Shown here: positions 1 to 7,161 of the stretch, in pieces
Numbering within the stretch: position 1 is the stretch's first letter
Layout of the letters: every line of letters begins with the position of its first letter
Assembly: GCA_023428295.1 (NCBI GenBank)
Contig: JAEYYV010000255.1
Location: 1-30,668, forward strand
DNA length: 30,668 bases
Direction: 5' to 3'
From: Pseudomonadota bacterium
GTDB lineage: Bacteria > Myxococcota_A > Polyangia > Haliangiales > Haliangiaceae
The notes under the pieces: generated by a model
Told to the model about the DNA's origin: nothing
Databases searched by the model: none
Seen by the model: the letters and a program-made list of their open reading frames with translations, nothing else
Position numbers and translations under genes: made by a program

Positions 1-1
1 G

Positions 2-406
2 CACTGGACGTCGCGCGCGCTCGAGATGCCGGCCGGCGAATACATCGTGTGGGGCGTGGCGGGTGGGTTTGCTGCCTTCGGAATCTGGCAGCTGTACTGC
101 GCGTGGAAGGCGAAGCTCGACAAGCACCTCGATCTGCAGCGGCTCGGACAGGGAGCGCGATCGGTGGTGGTCGCGCTGAGTCGCTTCGGTATCGCGGCGC
201 GTGGCGTCGTGTTCATCACGATCGGCGTGCTGTTCGCGCGCGCGGCGTCGAGGCAAGACGCGAGCGAAGCGGGCGGCACCGGCGCGTCGATGCGCGAGCT
301 GTTCGCGTTTGGCCGCTGGGCGTTCATCGGCATCGCCGCCGGCGTGGCCGCGTATGGCGTGTACCAGCTGATCCAGGCGCGCTATCGCCGCATCCGCGTG
401 CGCTGA
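2..406 (+). CDS. DUF1206 family membrane protein, C-terminal part (5' end outside window)
   Basis: The reading frame is open to the left window edge, so the gene is cut at its 5' end; the first in-window ATG (26) is internal. Two similar units are visible: a helix around VWGVAGGFAAFGIWQLY followed by charged residues, then a two-helix unit beginning near LSRFGIAARGVVF and ending with AAYGVYQLIQARYRR. The RxGxAARGVVF start and the GVYQL end are typical of DUF1206 repeats, which usually come as three two-helix units of about 70 residues, so roughly the first unit and part of the second are missing. It is an inner-membrane protein of unknown function. No catalytic motif is visible. It converges with the metallophosphoesterase gene (11 bp between stops). 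Confidence 0.8.
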   Translation, partial: HWTSRALEMPAGEYIVWGVAGGFAAFGIWQLYCAWKAKLDKHLDLQRLGQGARSVVVALSRFGIAARGVVFITIGVLFARAASRQDASEAGGTGASMRELFAFGRWAFIGIAAGVAAYGVYQLIQARYRRIRVR

Positions 407-417
407 TCGAGCGGGAC

Positions 418-1212
418 CTACGGCACCTTGCGGAGCTCGCGCGTGGCGCCGCTGCGGCGATAGGTCTTGGAGTTGTCCTCGACGAACCGGGTGCCGTCCC
501 ACGCGCGCAGCTCGATCGTGACCTCGTCGCCATCGAACGTGATGCGGTTGTAGTTGTTGGGCTCGCCGCGCGTGCGCGTGGACATGCAGGTGCCCGCGTG
601 CACCGAAACGATGCGGTGCTCCTCGTCGCGCATCGCGGACTCGCCGCTGTACGCGACGTGCAAGTGGCCCGTGAGGATCAGGTGCACGCCGACCGCGCGA
701 AACGCAGCGAGCGCAGGGGCGGCGCCGTCGGAGAGGTCGCTCTCGGCGACGTCGGGGCCGTCCAACGGATGGTGCGCGACGACGACCTTCCACTGCGAGC
801 GCACGTTGGCGAAGTAGTCGCGCGCGTCGGCGATCTGCTTCGCGGTGATGCGCCCGTCTTTGATCGTCATGCCGTGTGCGGTCGCGATGCCCGCGACGGC
901 GAGCGTGTCATCGGTGTACGTGGGCGCGAGGTCGGTGGTGATGCCGTCGGTGTAGCGGCCGAGTGGATCACCGAACCGCGCGAACACGTCGTACAGCGGC
1001 ACGTCGTGGTTGCCCGGAACGACGATGTACGAGCAAGGCAGCGAGTCGAGGTACGCGCGCGCCGCGGCGAACTGCGACCTCTTCGCGCGTTGCGTGAGAT
1101 CGCCGCTCACCGCGACGAGTGACACATCGTCGAGCTCGGCGCGGAGGGCGTTGGCGATCGCGCGATCCTCGGTCCCGAAATGCGGATCCGAGATATGCGC
1201 GATGACCTTCAA
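418..1212 (-). CDS. Calcineurin-like metallophosphoesterase (CpdA/Icc-like)
   Basis: A 264-residue protein with the full metallophosphoesterase signature: DxH (D9, H11 in ISDPHFG), GD (D38 in VSGDLT), GNHD (N68, H69), the H of VVAHHP (about H147) and GHLH (H183, H185). These residues bind a dinuclear metal centre that hydrolyses phosphoesters. Length and motif spacing resemble the CpdA/Icc type, which cleaves cyclic nucleotides, but phospholipid or nucleotide substrates are equally possible. Its ATG overlaps the end of the upstream lipid-kinase gene by four bases (1209-1212), so the two are translationally coupled. No signal peptide is seen, so it is probably cytoplasmic. The pairing with a lipid kinase hints at a lipid-phosphate substrate, but that is inference. 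Confidence 0.88.
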   Translation of the reverse strand: MKVIAHISDPHFGTEDRAIANALRAELDDVSLVAVSGDLTQRAKRSQFAAARAYLDSLPCSYIVVPGNHDVPLYDVFARFGDPLGRYTDGITTDLAPTYTDDTLAVAGIATAHGMTIKDGRITAKQIADARDYFANVRSQWKVVVAHHPLDGPDVAESDLSDGAAPALAAFRAVGVHLILTGHLHVAYSGESAMRDEEHRIVSVHAGTCMSTRTRGEPNNYNRITFDGDEVTIELRAWDGTRFVEDNSKTYRRSGATRELRKVP

Positions 1213-2117
1213 GCGGCGGCCTCCGCGGCGCGGGGAACGATCACCGGAAGCGCGCCGGCGCGGATGCGATAGCGCAGCGGCGAGCGCATGGACTCGACCT
1301 CGCCGTCGACAGCGACCTTCAGCACGCGGTGGCGCAGACGGACGACGACCTCTTCCGCCGTTTCGGCCTCGAAGTCGCGCACGGCGTCGAGCCGCCCGAG
1401 GATCGCGCGCACCATGAGCCAGAACATGTAGAGCCGGCCGCGGCAGCGCATGAGATAGAGGCTCAGGCGGCCGCGGTCGAGGTGCTCGCGTTCACCGAGC
1501 TGCAACACGTTGACCTTGTACTCGTTGTTGCCGACGAAGATCAGCGGCGTCGCGCACACGACCGAGCGATGCGGCAGCGCGATGCAGGCGGCGAGCAGCG
1601 GGAAGCGCCTCAGCACGCGCATGGCGGCGATGGCCATGGCCGTCCACTTGTGCCGCCCCGTCTGCTTGCGATCCTCTTCGCGCTGGATCACCGTCTCGGG
1701 ATAGAGGCCGACCGACGAGTTGTTGACGAACACGCGGCCGTTGACTTCGCCGACGTCGATGCGCTTCTGCTCGCCGCCCACGATCGCCGCCGCGGCATCG
1801 CCGAGGTCCTGCGGCATCTTCAAGTCGCGCGCGAAGTGATTCAGCGTGCCGAGCGGCAGCACCGCGAGAGGAACATCACCACCGGCGAGCGCGCCCGCGA
1901 TCGAGCTGACCGTGCCGTCCCCGCCCGCGGCCACGACGACGTCCACTCCACTCGCGGCGATCTCACGCACGCGCGCGGCGAGACGCTGGGGCTCGACACG
2001 GTGGATCTCGGGCTCCACCCCGGCGGCGACGAATGCTTCACGGATGGCGCGGGCGCGCTCGTCCGCTTCGGCGCCGATGCTGCCGGCGGCGGCGTTCATG
2101 ACGACCGCGATCCTCAT
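1209..2117 (-). CDS. Diacylglycerol kinase / sphingosine kinase-family lipid kinase
   Basis: A 302-residue protein of the diacylglycerol kinase catalytic family (DagK/YegS/BmrU-like). The N-terminus MRIAVVMNAAAGS is the family's opening strand and loop. The nucleotide-binding GGDGT lies at residues 65-69, followed by PLGTLNHFARDL, which is diagnostic for this family. The C-terminal VDGE motif in the second domain is present. It would phosphorylate diacylglycerol or a related lipid at the inner face of the membrane; the exact lipid cannot be read from sequence. It is the first gene of a two-gene operon with the metallophosphoesterase (4-bp overlap) and is divergent from the DUF1801 gene across 137 bp, which must hold both promoters. 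Confidence 0.9.
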   Translation of the reverse strand: MRIAVVMNAAAGSIGAEADERARAIREAFVAAGVEPEIHRVEPQRLAARVREIAASGVDVVVAAGGDGTVSSIAGALAGGDVPLAVLPLGTLNHFARDLKMPQDLGDAAAAIVGGEQKRIDVGEVNGRVFVNNSSVGLYPETVIQREEDRKQTGRHKWTAMAIAAMRVLRRFPLLAACIALPHRSVVCATPLIFVGNNEYKVNVLQLGEREHLDRGRLSLYLMRCRGRLYMFWLMVRAILGRLDAVRDFEAETAEEVVVRLRHRVLKVAVDGEVESMRSPLRYRIRAGALPVIVPRAAEAAA

Positions 2118-2254
2118 GAGACATCCGCGCGCGGGCTCGCCACGCCGGTGAGCGCGGGGAGCACGTCTTGGGGCAACGTAGAGCGAATCATCATGGATCG
2201 CTCGCCGTCACTGCGACGCGCGTGCCACTCGCGCCCCGTAGTACACAACGGGAC

Positions 2255-2740
2255 ATGAACAAGGTCGCGAAGAAGCCCACCGCGAAGAAGTCGGTCGCGG
2301 CCAAGAAGCCCGCGTCGAAGAAGCCCGCGTCGAAGAAGCCCGCGGCCAAGAAGCCCGCGAAGCCGAGCGCCATCTCTCCCGCGAAGCTGATCGACGGACG
2401 GATCAAAGAGCTCGGCGATTGGCGCGGCGAGACGCTGCGCACGATCCGCCAGCTCATCAAGGCGGCGGCTCCCGACGTCGTCGAGGAGTGGAAGTGGCGC
2501 GGCGTCCCGACCTGGTACGACCACGGCATCATCTGCACCGGCGAGAGCTACAAGGCAGCGGTCAAGACGACGTTCGCCAAGGGCGCGTCGTTGCCCGATC
2601 CGAAGAAGCTGTTCAACGCGAGCCTCGAGGGCGGCACGCGCCGCGCGATCGACTTCAAGCAAGGCGACCTTATCGACGAGCAAGCGTTCAAGGCGCTCGT
2701 GCGAGCGGCGGTGAACCTCAACAGGTCCACCGCGAAGTGA
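2255..2740 (+). CDS. DUF1801 (YdhG-like) protein with lysine/alanine/proline-rich histone-like N-terminal tail
   Basis: 161 residues from the ATG at 2255. The frame is open further upstream to 2168, but that extension is not protein-like and would run into the divergent gene's promoter. Residues 1-40 are a low-complexity tail built of KKPAS/KKPAA units, similar to the C-terminal tails of histone H1-like proteins. From about residue 45 a DUF1801 domain follows: WRGETLRTIRQLI, EEWKWRGVPTWYDHG, then a lysine-rich strand and a C-terminal helix. DUF1801 domains adopt the YdhG/frataxin-like fold and have no established activity. A basic tail on this domain suggests nucleic-acid binding, which is inference. 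It converges with rnk (9 bp between stops). Confidence 0.85.
   Translation: MNKVAKKPTAKKSVAAKKPASKKPASKKPAAKKPAKPSAISPAKLIDGRIKELGDWRGETLRTIRQLIKAAAPDVVEEWKWRGVPTWYDHGIICTGESYKAAVKTTFAKGASLPDPKKLFNASLEGGTRRAIDFKQGDLIDEQAFKALVRAAVNLNRSTAK
2303..2362 (+). repeat. 15-bp tandem repeat, four copies, inside the DUF1801 gene
   Basis: Four consecutive 15-bp units beginning at 2303, 2318, 2333 and 2348. The unit is AAGAAGCCCGCGTCG; the last two differ only in their final three bases. The repeat is in frame and codes for KKPAS, KKPAS, KKPAA, KKPAK, so tail length can change by slippage without breaking the gene. Confidence 0.95.
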
Positions 2741-2749
2741 CCGCGCCGC

Positions 2750-3133
2750 TCAGAGCTGCGGGCGGACTTCCACGACGCGCAGGCGCTTGGTCCCGTTGGG
2801 AACGCGCCACGTGATCGACTGACCGACGCGCAAGCCGAGGAGCGCGCTGCCGATGGGTGCGAGCACGGAGATGCGACCGTGCACTGCGTCGGCGTCCTGC
2901 GGGAACACCACGCGCACGGTCCGCGTTGCGGACGTATCGCAATCCTCGTACACGACCTCGCTGTTCATCGTCACGAGACCCGATGGCACGTGATCGGGCG
3001 CGACGATGCGCGCGCGATGCAGCTCTGCGTCGAGGAGCTCGGCCGCAGGCGAATCGTGCAGATCGAGAAGCGGCCGAAGTCGCTCGAGATCCGTGGTGGT
3101 GATGGTGATGTTGTCTTCGTTCATTTTGCGCAT
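2750..3133 (-). CDS. rnk: Rnk-type nucleoside diphosphate kinase regulator (GreA/GreB C-terminal fold)
   Basis: 127 residues, close to the usual 130-140 of Rnk. The N-terminal half (ITTTDLERLRPLL ... LLDAELHRARIVAPDHVPSGLVTMNSEV) matches the short coiled coil and the conserved VTMNS turn of Rnk. The C-terminal half (ISVLAPIGSALLGLRVGQSITWRVPNG) is the GreA/GreB C-terminal domain with the family hallmark APxGxALLGLRxGxxI. Rnk binds RNA polymerase near the secondary channel but has too short a coiled coil to act as a cleavage factor. In E. coli and Pseudomonas it affects nucleoside diphosphate kinase and alginate levels. The ATG at 3133 is preceded by GGGAG at good spacing; a second ATG at 3124 is less favoured. 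Confidence 0.88.
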   Translation of the reverse strand: MRKMNEDNITITTTDLERLRPLLDLHDSPAAELLDAELHRARIVAPDHVPSGLVTMNSEVVYEDCDTSATRTVRVVFPQDADAVHGRISVLAPIGSALLGLRVGQSITWRVPNGTKRLRVVEVRPQL

Positions 3134-3209
3134 GTCTGCTCCCGTGCGCCGACCTCATTCCGGCGGGGTAACGGCCAAGCGCGAAACCGCACTCGGCACA
3201 TGAACTCCC

Positions 3210-3237
3210 AATCTAGCCCGCGACGACGACTTGGCAA
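3210..3237 (-). promoter_or_regulatory. Possible sigma70-like promoter of rnk
   Basis: On the minus strand TTGCCA (3237-3232) and TAGATT (3215-3210) are separated by 16 bp, and the -10 lies about 77 bp upstream of the rnk ATG. The spot is locally less GC-rich than its surroundings. Matches this short occur by chance, so this is a weak call. Confidence 0.3.
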
Positions 3238-3321
3238 GGAGCCACATGGCTAGGTGCGCACATCTGCGAAGAATGCCGACGCACGGGTTCGCGCCGAGCC
3301 GTCCGCGACGACGGCGCGTTT

Positions 3322-3624
3322 CTACGAGCCGTGCTGCGCGATGAGGTCGCCGATGTTCTTCGCGTGCTGGCTCGCGCGGAACTCGATGATGCGGACATCC
3401 GCGAGGCCCTTCTGCACGAACGGATCGTCGTTCGCGATCGCTTCGATCGCGCTGCGATCGGCGCCGACCGCGACGATGATGCCGCCGTCGCGCGGCACCT
3501 TGCGGCCCGAGACGACGAACGTGCCGGCCGCGTAGTGGGTGCGGACAAACGCCATGTGCTCCTTCATCGCGGCGTCGATCTCGGCGAGGTCTGCTTTGTA
3601 CGTGAGCTCGAGGATGAACATCAT
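3322..3624 (-). CDS. YciI-like protein
   Basis: 100 residues from tandem ATG codons at 3624/3621; the frame stays open upstream to 4050, but that stretch is antisense to the next gene and not protein-like. The sequence (MFILELTYKADLAEIDAAMKEH, then HYAAGTFVVSGRKVPRDGGI, then DDPFVQKGLADVRIIEF) follows the YciI pattern: a ferredoxin-like alpha/beta fold with the conserved SG..P..GG turn and the DPF motif before the last strand. YciI proteins are small dimers. Some resemble muconolactone isomerase or dehydrochlorinase enzymes, and most have unknown substrates. It is divergent from the copper/haem lipoprotein gene with only about 26 bp between starts. Confidence 0.85.
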   Translation of the reverse strand: MMFILELTYKADLAEIDAAMKEHMAFVRTHYAAGTFVVSGRKVPRDGGIIVAVGADRSAIEAIANDDPFVQKGLADVRIIEFRASQHAKNIGDLIAQHGS

Positions 3625-3650
3625 GTGCGCTCCGAGTGTAGAGTGTGCCG

Positions 3651-4880
3651 ATGCGTCGGGTGGTGCTCGTGCTGGGCTTGGTGGTCGGTTGCGGCCACGA
3701 CGCGGCACCGGCGAGCGACGCGGCACCGAGCGCCCCCCCGACGTACTACAAAGACGTCGCGGCGATCCTCGCGAAGAACTGCGCCAGCTGCCATCACGCA
3801 GGTGGCGTCGCGCCGTTTCCACTCGTGACGTATGCGGATGCCGTCGACACCGCCGACGCGATCGCAGCCGTGACGGCGTCGCGCCAGATGCCGCCGTGGC
3901 CCGCGGATGCGAGCGGGGCGTGCAACACGTTCGAGGGACAACGCTGGCTCGCCGACGAGGACATCGCGACGCTCGGCGCGTGGGCAGACGCGGGTGCGCC
4001 GGCGGGCGATCCGCGCGACGAGCCCACGCTCGACGTGCCGCCCCTTCCATCGCTGACGCCGACCGTGGAGCTCGGCTCGCCAGAGCCCTACTCCGTCGCG
4101 CCGGGTGTCGCGAGTGACGAGTACCGTTGCTTCGTCGTCGATCCGGGCCTCGTGACGGATCGCTACATCACCGCGTTCGCCGTGCTGCTCGATCGCGCCG
4201 AGGTCGTCCACCACATGCAGCTCTACACCGCGGACACGGACGCCGCGGAAGCAGAGATGCTGGCGCGCGACGCGGAAGACCCCGCGCCCGGCTACTCGTG
4301 CGTCGCGCAGGATGCGCGCGCGGGGCTGCGCTACATCGGCGTGTGGGCTGCCGGCGACGCCATCAAGCGCTGGCCCGCAGGCACGGGCATCCACGTGCGC
4401 GCGAACCGAAAGCTCGTCGTGCAGTTCCACTATCACAACCACTCGAGCGCACCGATCGTCGATCAGTCCAAGGTCGCGCTCGAGCTCGCCGACTCGGTCG
4501 CCATGGAAGGAATGATCACCGGCGTCAGCATGCTCGACCTCCAGCTCGCGCCCGGCATGGCAAGCGTCGAGTCATCGAGCGTGAAGCGCGTGAACGCACC
4601 GATCATCGCGCATGCAGCGCGGGTTCACATGCATCGACTCGGCACGCACGCGCGCTTCGAGCTGCTGCGCGGCACCGAAACGACGTGTCTCCTGAATATT
4701 CCCCGCTGGTCGTTCGGCTGGCAGCTGTTCTACACGTACGACCAGCCGATCGAGATCCACGAGGGCGACCTGATCAAGATCTCTTGCGGCTACGACACCA
4801 CGTCGCGCACCGACGTCGTGAGGTGGGGAGAGCGCACCGACGACGAAATGTGCATCGGCTATCTCTACGCGACCAAGTAG
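3651..4880 (+). CDS. Lipoprotein with c-type cytochrome site and copper type II (PHM-like) monooxygenase fold
   Basis: 409 residues from the ATG at 3651; an in-frame GTG six bases upstream is an alternative start. A signal peptide ends in the lipobox LVVGC (Cys about 14), so it is exported and lipid-anchored. Around residue 44 CASCH provides one c-type haem attachment site, with MPPW near residue 80 as a likely axial methionine. From about residue 145 the protein resembles the two-domain fold of peptidylglycine alpha-hydroxylating monooxygenase. The HHM pair of the first copper site (about 187-189), an HYHNH cluster (about 260) and, in the second half, HMH (about 326-328) and DEMC (Met about 400) sit where the copper ligands are expected. 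Proteins with this combination are frequent in Myxococcota and have no known substrate. It may be a haem-fed copper oxygenase or only a copper-binding relic. YciI is divergent upstream. Confidence 0.85.
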   Translation: MRRVVLVLGLVVGCGHDAAPASDAAPSAPPTYYKDVAAILAKNCASCHHAGGVAPFPLVTYADAVDTADAIAAVTASRQMPPWPADASGACNTFEGQRWLADEDIATLGAWADAGAPAGDPRDEPTLDVPPLPSLTPTVELGSPEPYSVAPGVASDEYRCFVVDPGLVTDRYITAFAVLLDRAEVVHHMQLYTADTDAAEAEMLARDAEDPAPGYSCVAQDARAGLRYIGVWAAGDAIKRWPAGTGIHVRANRKLVVQFHYHNHSSAPIVDQSKVALELADSVAMEGMITGVSMLDLQLAPGMASVESSSVKRVNAPIIAHAARVHMHRLGTHARFELLRGTETTCLLNIPRWSFGWQLFYTYDQPIEIHEGDLIKISCGYDTTSRTDVVRWGERTDDEMCIGYLYATK

Positions 4881-4928
4881 CCGAAAAAAGAGCGAGTGAT
4901 CGCCCCGTACATCACGTAGTGTTCGGAC

Positions 4929-5924
4929 GTGCCTGCGGCTCTTCCCACGTTCGCTCGAGGTCTAAAGCTCTCGCGCATCGGCATCATCGTGATGCTGCTG
5001 CAACTCGGTCTCACCATCGTCATGACGGTGAAGTCGATGACCGTCTCGAGTCTCGACAACGCGACATCGATGCTCGACTGGACGAGCTACTTGATGCTCG
5101 CGAACCTCGTCGCGACGAGCCTGTTGTTCGCCGGTGTCGCGTCGTCGATCGGCGAGCTCAAGCGTGTCGGCATGAGCATCAGCGGTCTGCTCGTCGCGCT
5201 CGTGGGCTTCGCGGTCGCCACCGCCGCGCTCGCGTGGACCTACCACGTGTTCAGCGAGCTCGTGGACATCCTCCTCAACCTCGATAGTGAGAGCTCGCTC
5301 GAGCGGCTCGAGGCGGCAACCAAGGATGCCGAGACGCTGAAGTTCGTCGCGATCGCCAAGGACGTCGGCTACGGCCTCGGCCTCATCTCGGTCCTCCGCA
5401 TGGTGCAGGTGCAAGCCGCGGCCAACGACCAGCTCGCGATGCGCGACGACGCGGGCCACATGCGTCGCGCGATCATGATGATGCTGGCGGGCGACATCTT
5501 CTACCAGCTCACGTACGGCCTCGGTGGAGGTGTCGGCTTCATCGGCGCGGTCGGTGCGCTCTTGCTCGGTGGCTACTGGATCTGGTGTCACCTGAAGCTC
5601 GTGCGCTTCTTCGAGAACGCCGCGCACTTCATGAACGAGCCGCACGATCTTCCACTCGCCACCGCGGTGAAGGTGCCCGAGGTCAAAGACCTGAAGCCCA
5701 AACCTGCACCGCGCACGTCGCGGCCTTCGCTGCCATCGATGCCATCGTCGCCGTCGTCGCCGTCGACGTCATCGGCGCCACTGGCGCCCTCTCAAACGCC
5801 CGACGCAGCAACGCCCCCACCGATGGTCATCGTCCAGCCTCCGCCTCCCCCGGTCCCGCGCGCACCGAGCGCGACGGCCGAGGGAGATGCGCCGGCGGGC
5901 GACGGGCCCAAGTTCCTGCGCTGA
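4929..5924 (+). CDS. Multi-pass membrane protein with Pro/Ser-rich C-terminal tail, function unknown
   Basis: 331 residues, starting with GTG at 4929; no in-frame ATG lies nearby upstream. About five to six hydrophobic segments are visible: near residues 17-38 (IGIIVMLLQLGLTIVM), 52-75, 85-110, around 150, and a Gly-rich pair at about 180-225 (GGGVGFIGAVGALLLGGYWIW). From about residue 240 the protein becomes a flexible tail rich in Pro, Ser, Ala and Thr, with runs such as SMPSSPSSPSTSS and PPPPPVP. I do not recognise a family. Tails like this often bind peptidoglycan-side or cytoplasmic partners, but no motif says which. It follows the copper/haem lipoprotein gene by 48 bp on the same strand and may be co-transcribed. 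Confidence 0.75.
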   Translation: MPAALPTFARGLKLSRIGIIVMLLQLGLTIVMTVKSMTVSSLDNATSMLDWTSYLMLANLVATSLLFAGVASSIGELKRVGMSISGLLVALVGFAVATAALAWTYHVFSELVDILLNLDSESSLERLEAATKDAETLKFVAIAKDVGYGLGLISVLRMVQVQAAANDQLAMRDDAGHMRRAIMMMLAGDIFYQLTYGLGGGVGFIGAVGALLLGGYWIWCHLKLVRFFENAAHFMNEPHDLPLATAVKVPEVKDLKPKPAPRTSRPSLPSMPSSPSSPSTSSAPLAPSQTPDAATPPPMVIVQPPPPPVPRAPSATAEGDAPAGDGPKFLR

Positions 5925-5992
5925 GAGGCTTTTTCACGCGATCACCTCGCGGCTTGCGCTCGTAGGGCGATGTGTGCGAAACGCGCCCTCGC

Positions 5993-6229
5993 ATGTCTCT
6001 TCGCTTATCTCTCGTCCTCGCACTGGCCGCGGCTGGCTGCGCGACGCAAGCGCCGCAGGCGCGCGCTCCCCGGCCCATGTTCGATGTCTCGCGGATCTGC
6101 GACGATCCGCGTTACCAGTCGATCTGCGAGGAGTCGCAGGCGCCGGCGGCGGTCCCGCGCTCGGAGCCGATCCGCATCGACACGAACTTCGCGGCGCCTC
6201 GGTCGACGAAGCTCGCGCACAAGGTCTGA
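5993..6229 (+). CDS. Small lipoprotein, function unknown
   Basis: 78 residues from the ATG at 5993; an upstream in-frame GTG at 5972 would place charged residues before the signal peptide and is less likely. The N-terminus MSLRLSLVLALAAAGC is a clear lipoprotein signal with Cys 16 as the lipidated residue. The mature part is only about 60 residues, Pro/Ala-rich, with a CDDPRYQSIC segment whose two cysteines could form a disulfide. No family is recognised. Its stop faces the stop of the next, convergent gene four bases away. Confidence 0.65.
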   Translation: MSLRLSLVLALAAAGCATQAPQARAPRPMFDVSRICDDPRYQSICEESQAPAAVPRSEPIRIDTNFAAPRSTKLAHKV

Positions 6230-6233
6230 TCGC

Positions 6234-7043
6234 TCAGTTCACATTCACGCCGACGCCGAGCATGCCAAACGCGCTCGACGTCGAGACCGTCGCATCGAAG
6301 CGCAGATCGAGAACGAACGATCCAGCGCGCACCACGGCGAAGCTCGCGGCGCCCGCGCCACCGGGCCGGATCGCCGCATTGCCTGGCATCGCGTCCACGT
6401 CGATCACCATCGCGGGTCCAGCGCGCAGCGAGAGCCGCACCGTGGGCCAGTACTGCGCCGCGAACGCCCACGAGTGACCGTGAACGTACTCGCCGCTCGC
6501 GGATCCGTTCACGAACGTGTACGCACCGACGAGCGCGAGCCGCGGACCGATCATCCCGCCGATGTACGTCGACAGCGACGGCAGCGGCGTCGATGCGTCG
6601 TCGAGGCGTCCCATGCCGAGCGACAATCCGAACACGACGCCCGTCCGCGCGTTCATGCCTGCCGGGATGCCCGCCGCGATCGAGCCGCTCTCGAAGCGCA
6701 CCACGCGCCCACCTGGATCGACGAGCGCCGACGCGATGTCGAAGTCATACGCGCGCACCTCGCCGGGTCTCGCCGCCGCATCGAGATGGAAGCTCGTCGG
6801 CGTGACCTCGACGTTCAGGTGTCCGCTCGGAAGCGACTGCACGTCGTGACCGCGCCGCGTCCACCGCAGCGCCGAGGCACCGTCGGGCTGTCCTGCGATC
6901 GCGGTAGGTACACCGAGCCGCGCCTCGAGCTCGACGCGTGCGTGTCCTTGCCACGCGACGTTGATGTCACGCGCTGCTCGTGGTCCCGAATAACAGCCCA
7001 CGCCGGCGCCGATGGACGCCAGCGTGAATACATGTCGGCGCAT
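6234..7043 (-). CDS. Exported protein with probable outer-membrane beta-barrel-like C-terminus
   Basis: 269 residues. The N-terminus MRRHVFTLASIGAGVGC looks like a signal peptide ending at a cysteine, although the residues before Cys 17 (GVG) are a poor lipobox. Residues 20-125 are polar with short strands. From about residue 130 there are alternating strands rich in Gly, aromatic and small residues (GVVFGLSLGMGRL, YIGGMIGPRLALVGAYTF, WAFAAQYWPTVRLSLRAGPAMV, FVLDLRFDATVSTSSAFGMLGVGVNVN). This pattern suggests a small beta-barrel or beta-sandwich at the outer membrane. No known family is recognised. It lies 118 bp downstream of the carboxypeptidase gene on the same strand. Confidence 0.65.
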   Translation of the reverse strand: MRRHVFTLASIGAGVGCYSGPRAARDINVAWQGHARVELEARLGVPTAIAGQPDGASALRWTRRGHDVQSLPSGHLNVEVTPTSFHLDAAARPGEVRAYDFDIASALVDPGGRVVRFESGSIAAGIPAGMNARTGVVFGLSLGMGRLDDASTPLPSLSTYIGGMIGPRLALVGAYTFVNGSASGEYVHGHSWAFAAQYWPTVRLSLRAGPAMVIDVDAMPGNAAIRPGGAGAASFAVVRAGSFVLDLRFDATVSTSSAFGMLGVGVNVN

Positions 7044-7161
7044 TCAACCTCCCGGTCGATGCACGCGTGCAGTCGTCGTGCCCGCACGCATGTCCGCGTG
7101 CAGCGTGCGAGAAGGTCGCGAGCGTGACCGCGCAATCACAGGTGCGTGCGATCAGCAGGCG

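Noticed and set aside
2118..2254. Small RNA or riboswitch in the divergent 137-bp spacer between the lipid kinase and DUF1801 genes
   Set aside because: No conserved aptamer-like stem pattern or terminator was visible; it most likely holds only the two promoters.
3625..4050. Upstream extension of the YciI-like gene
   Set aside because: Antisense to the copper/haem lipoprotein gene and rich in Arg and Ser; family proteins begin at MFILEL.
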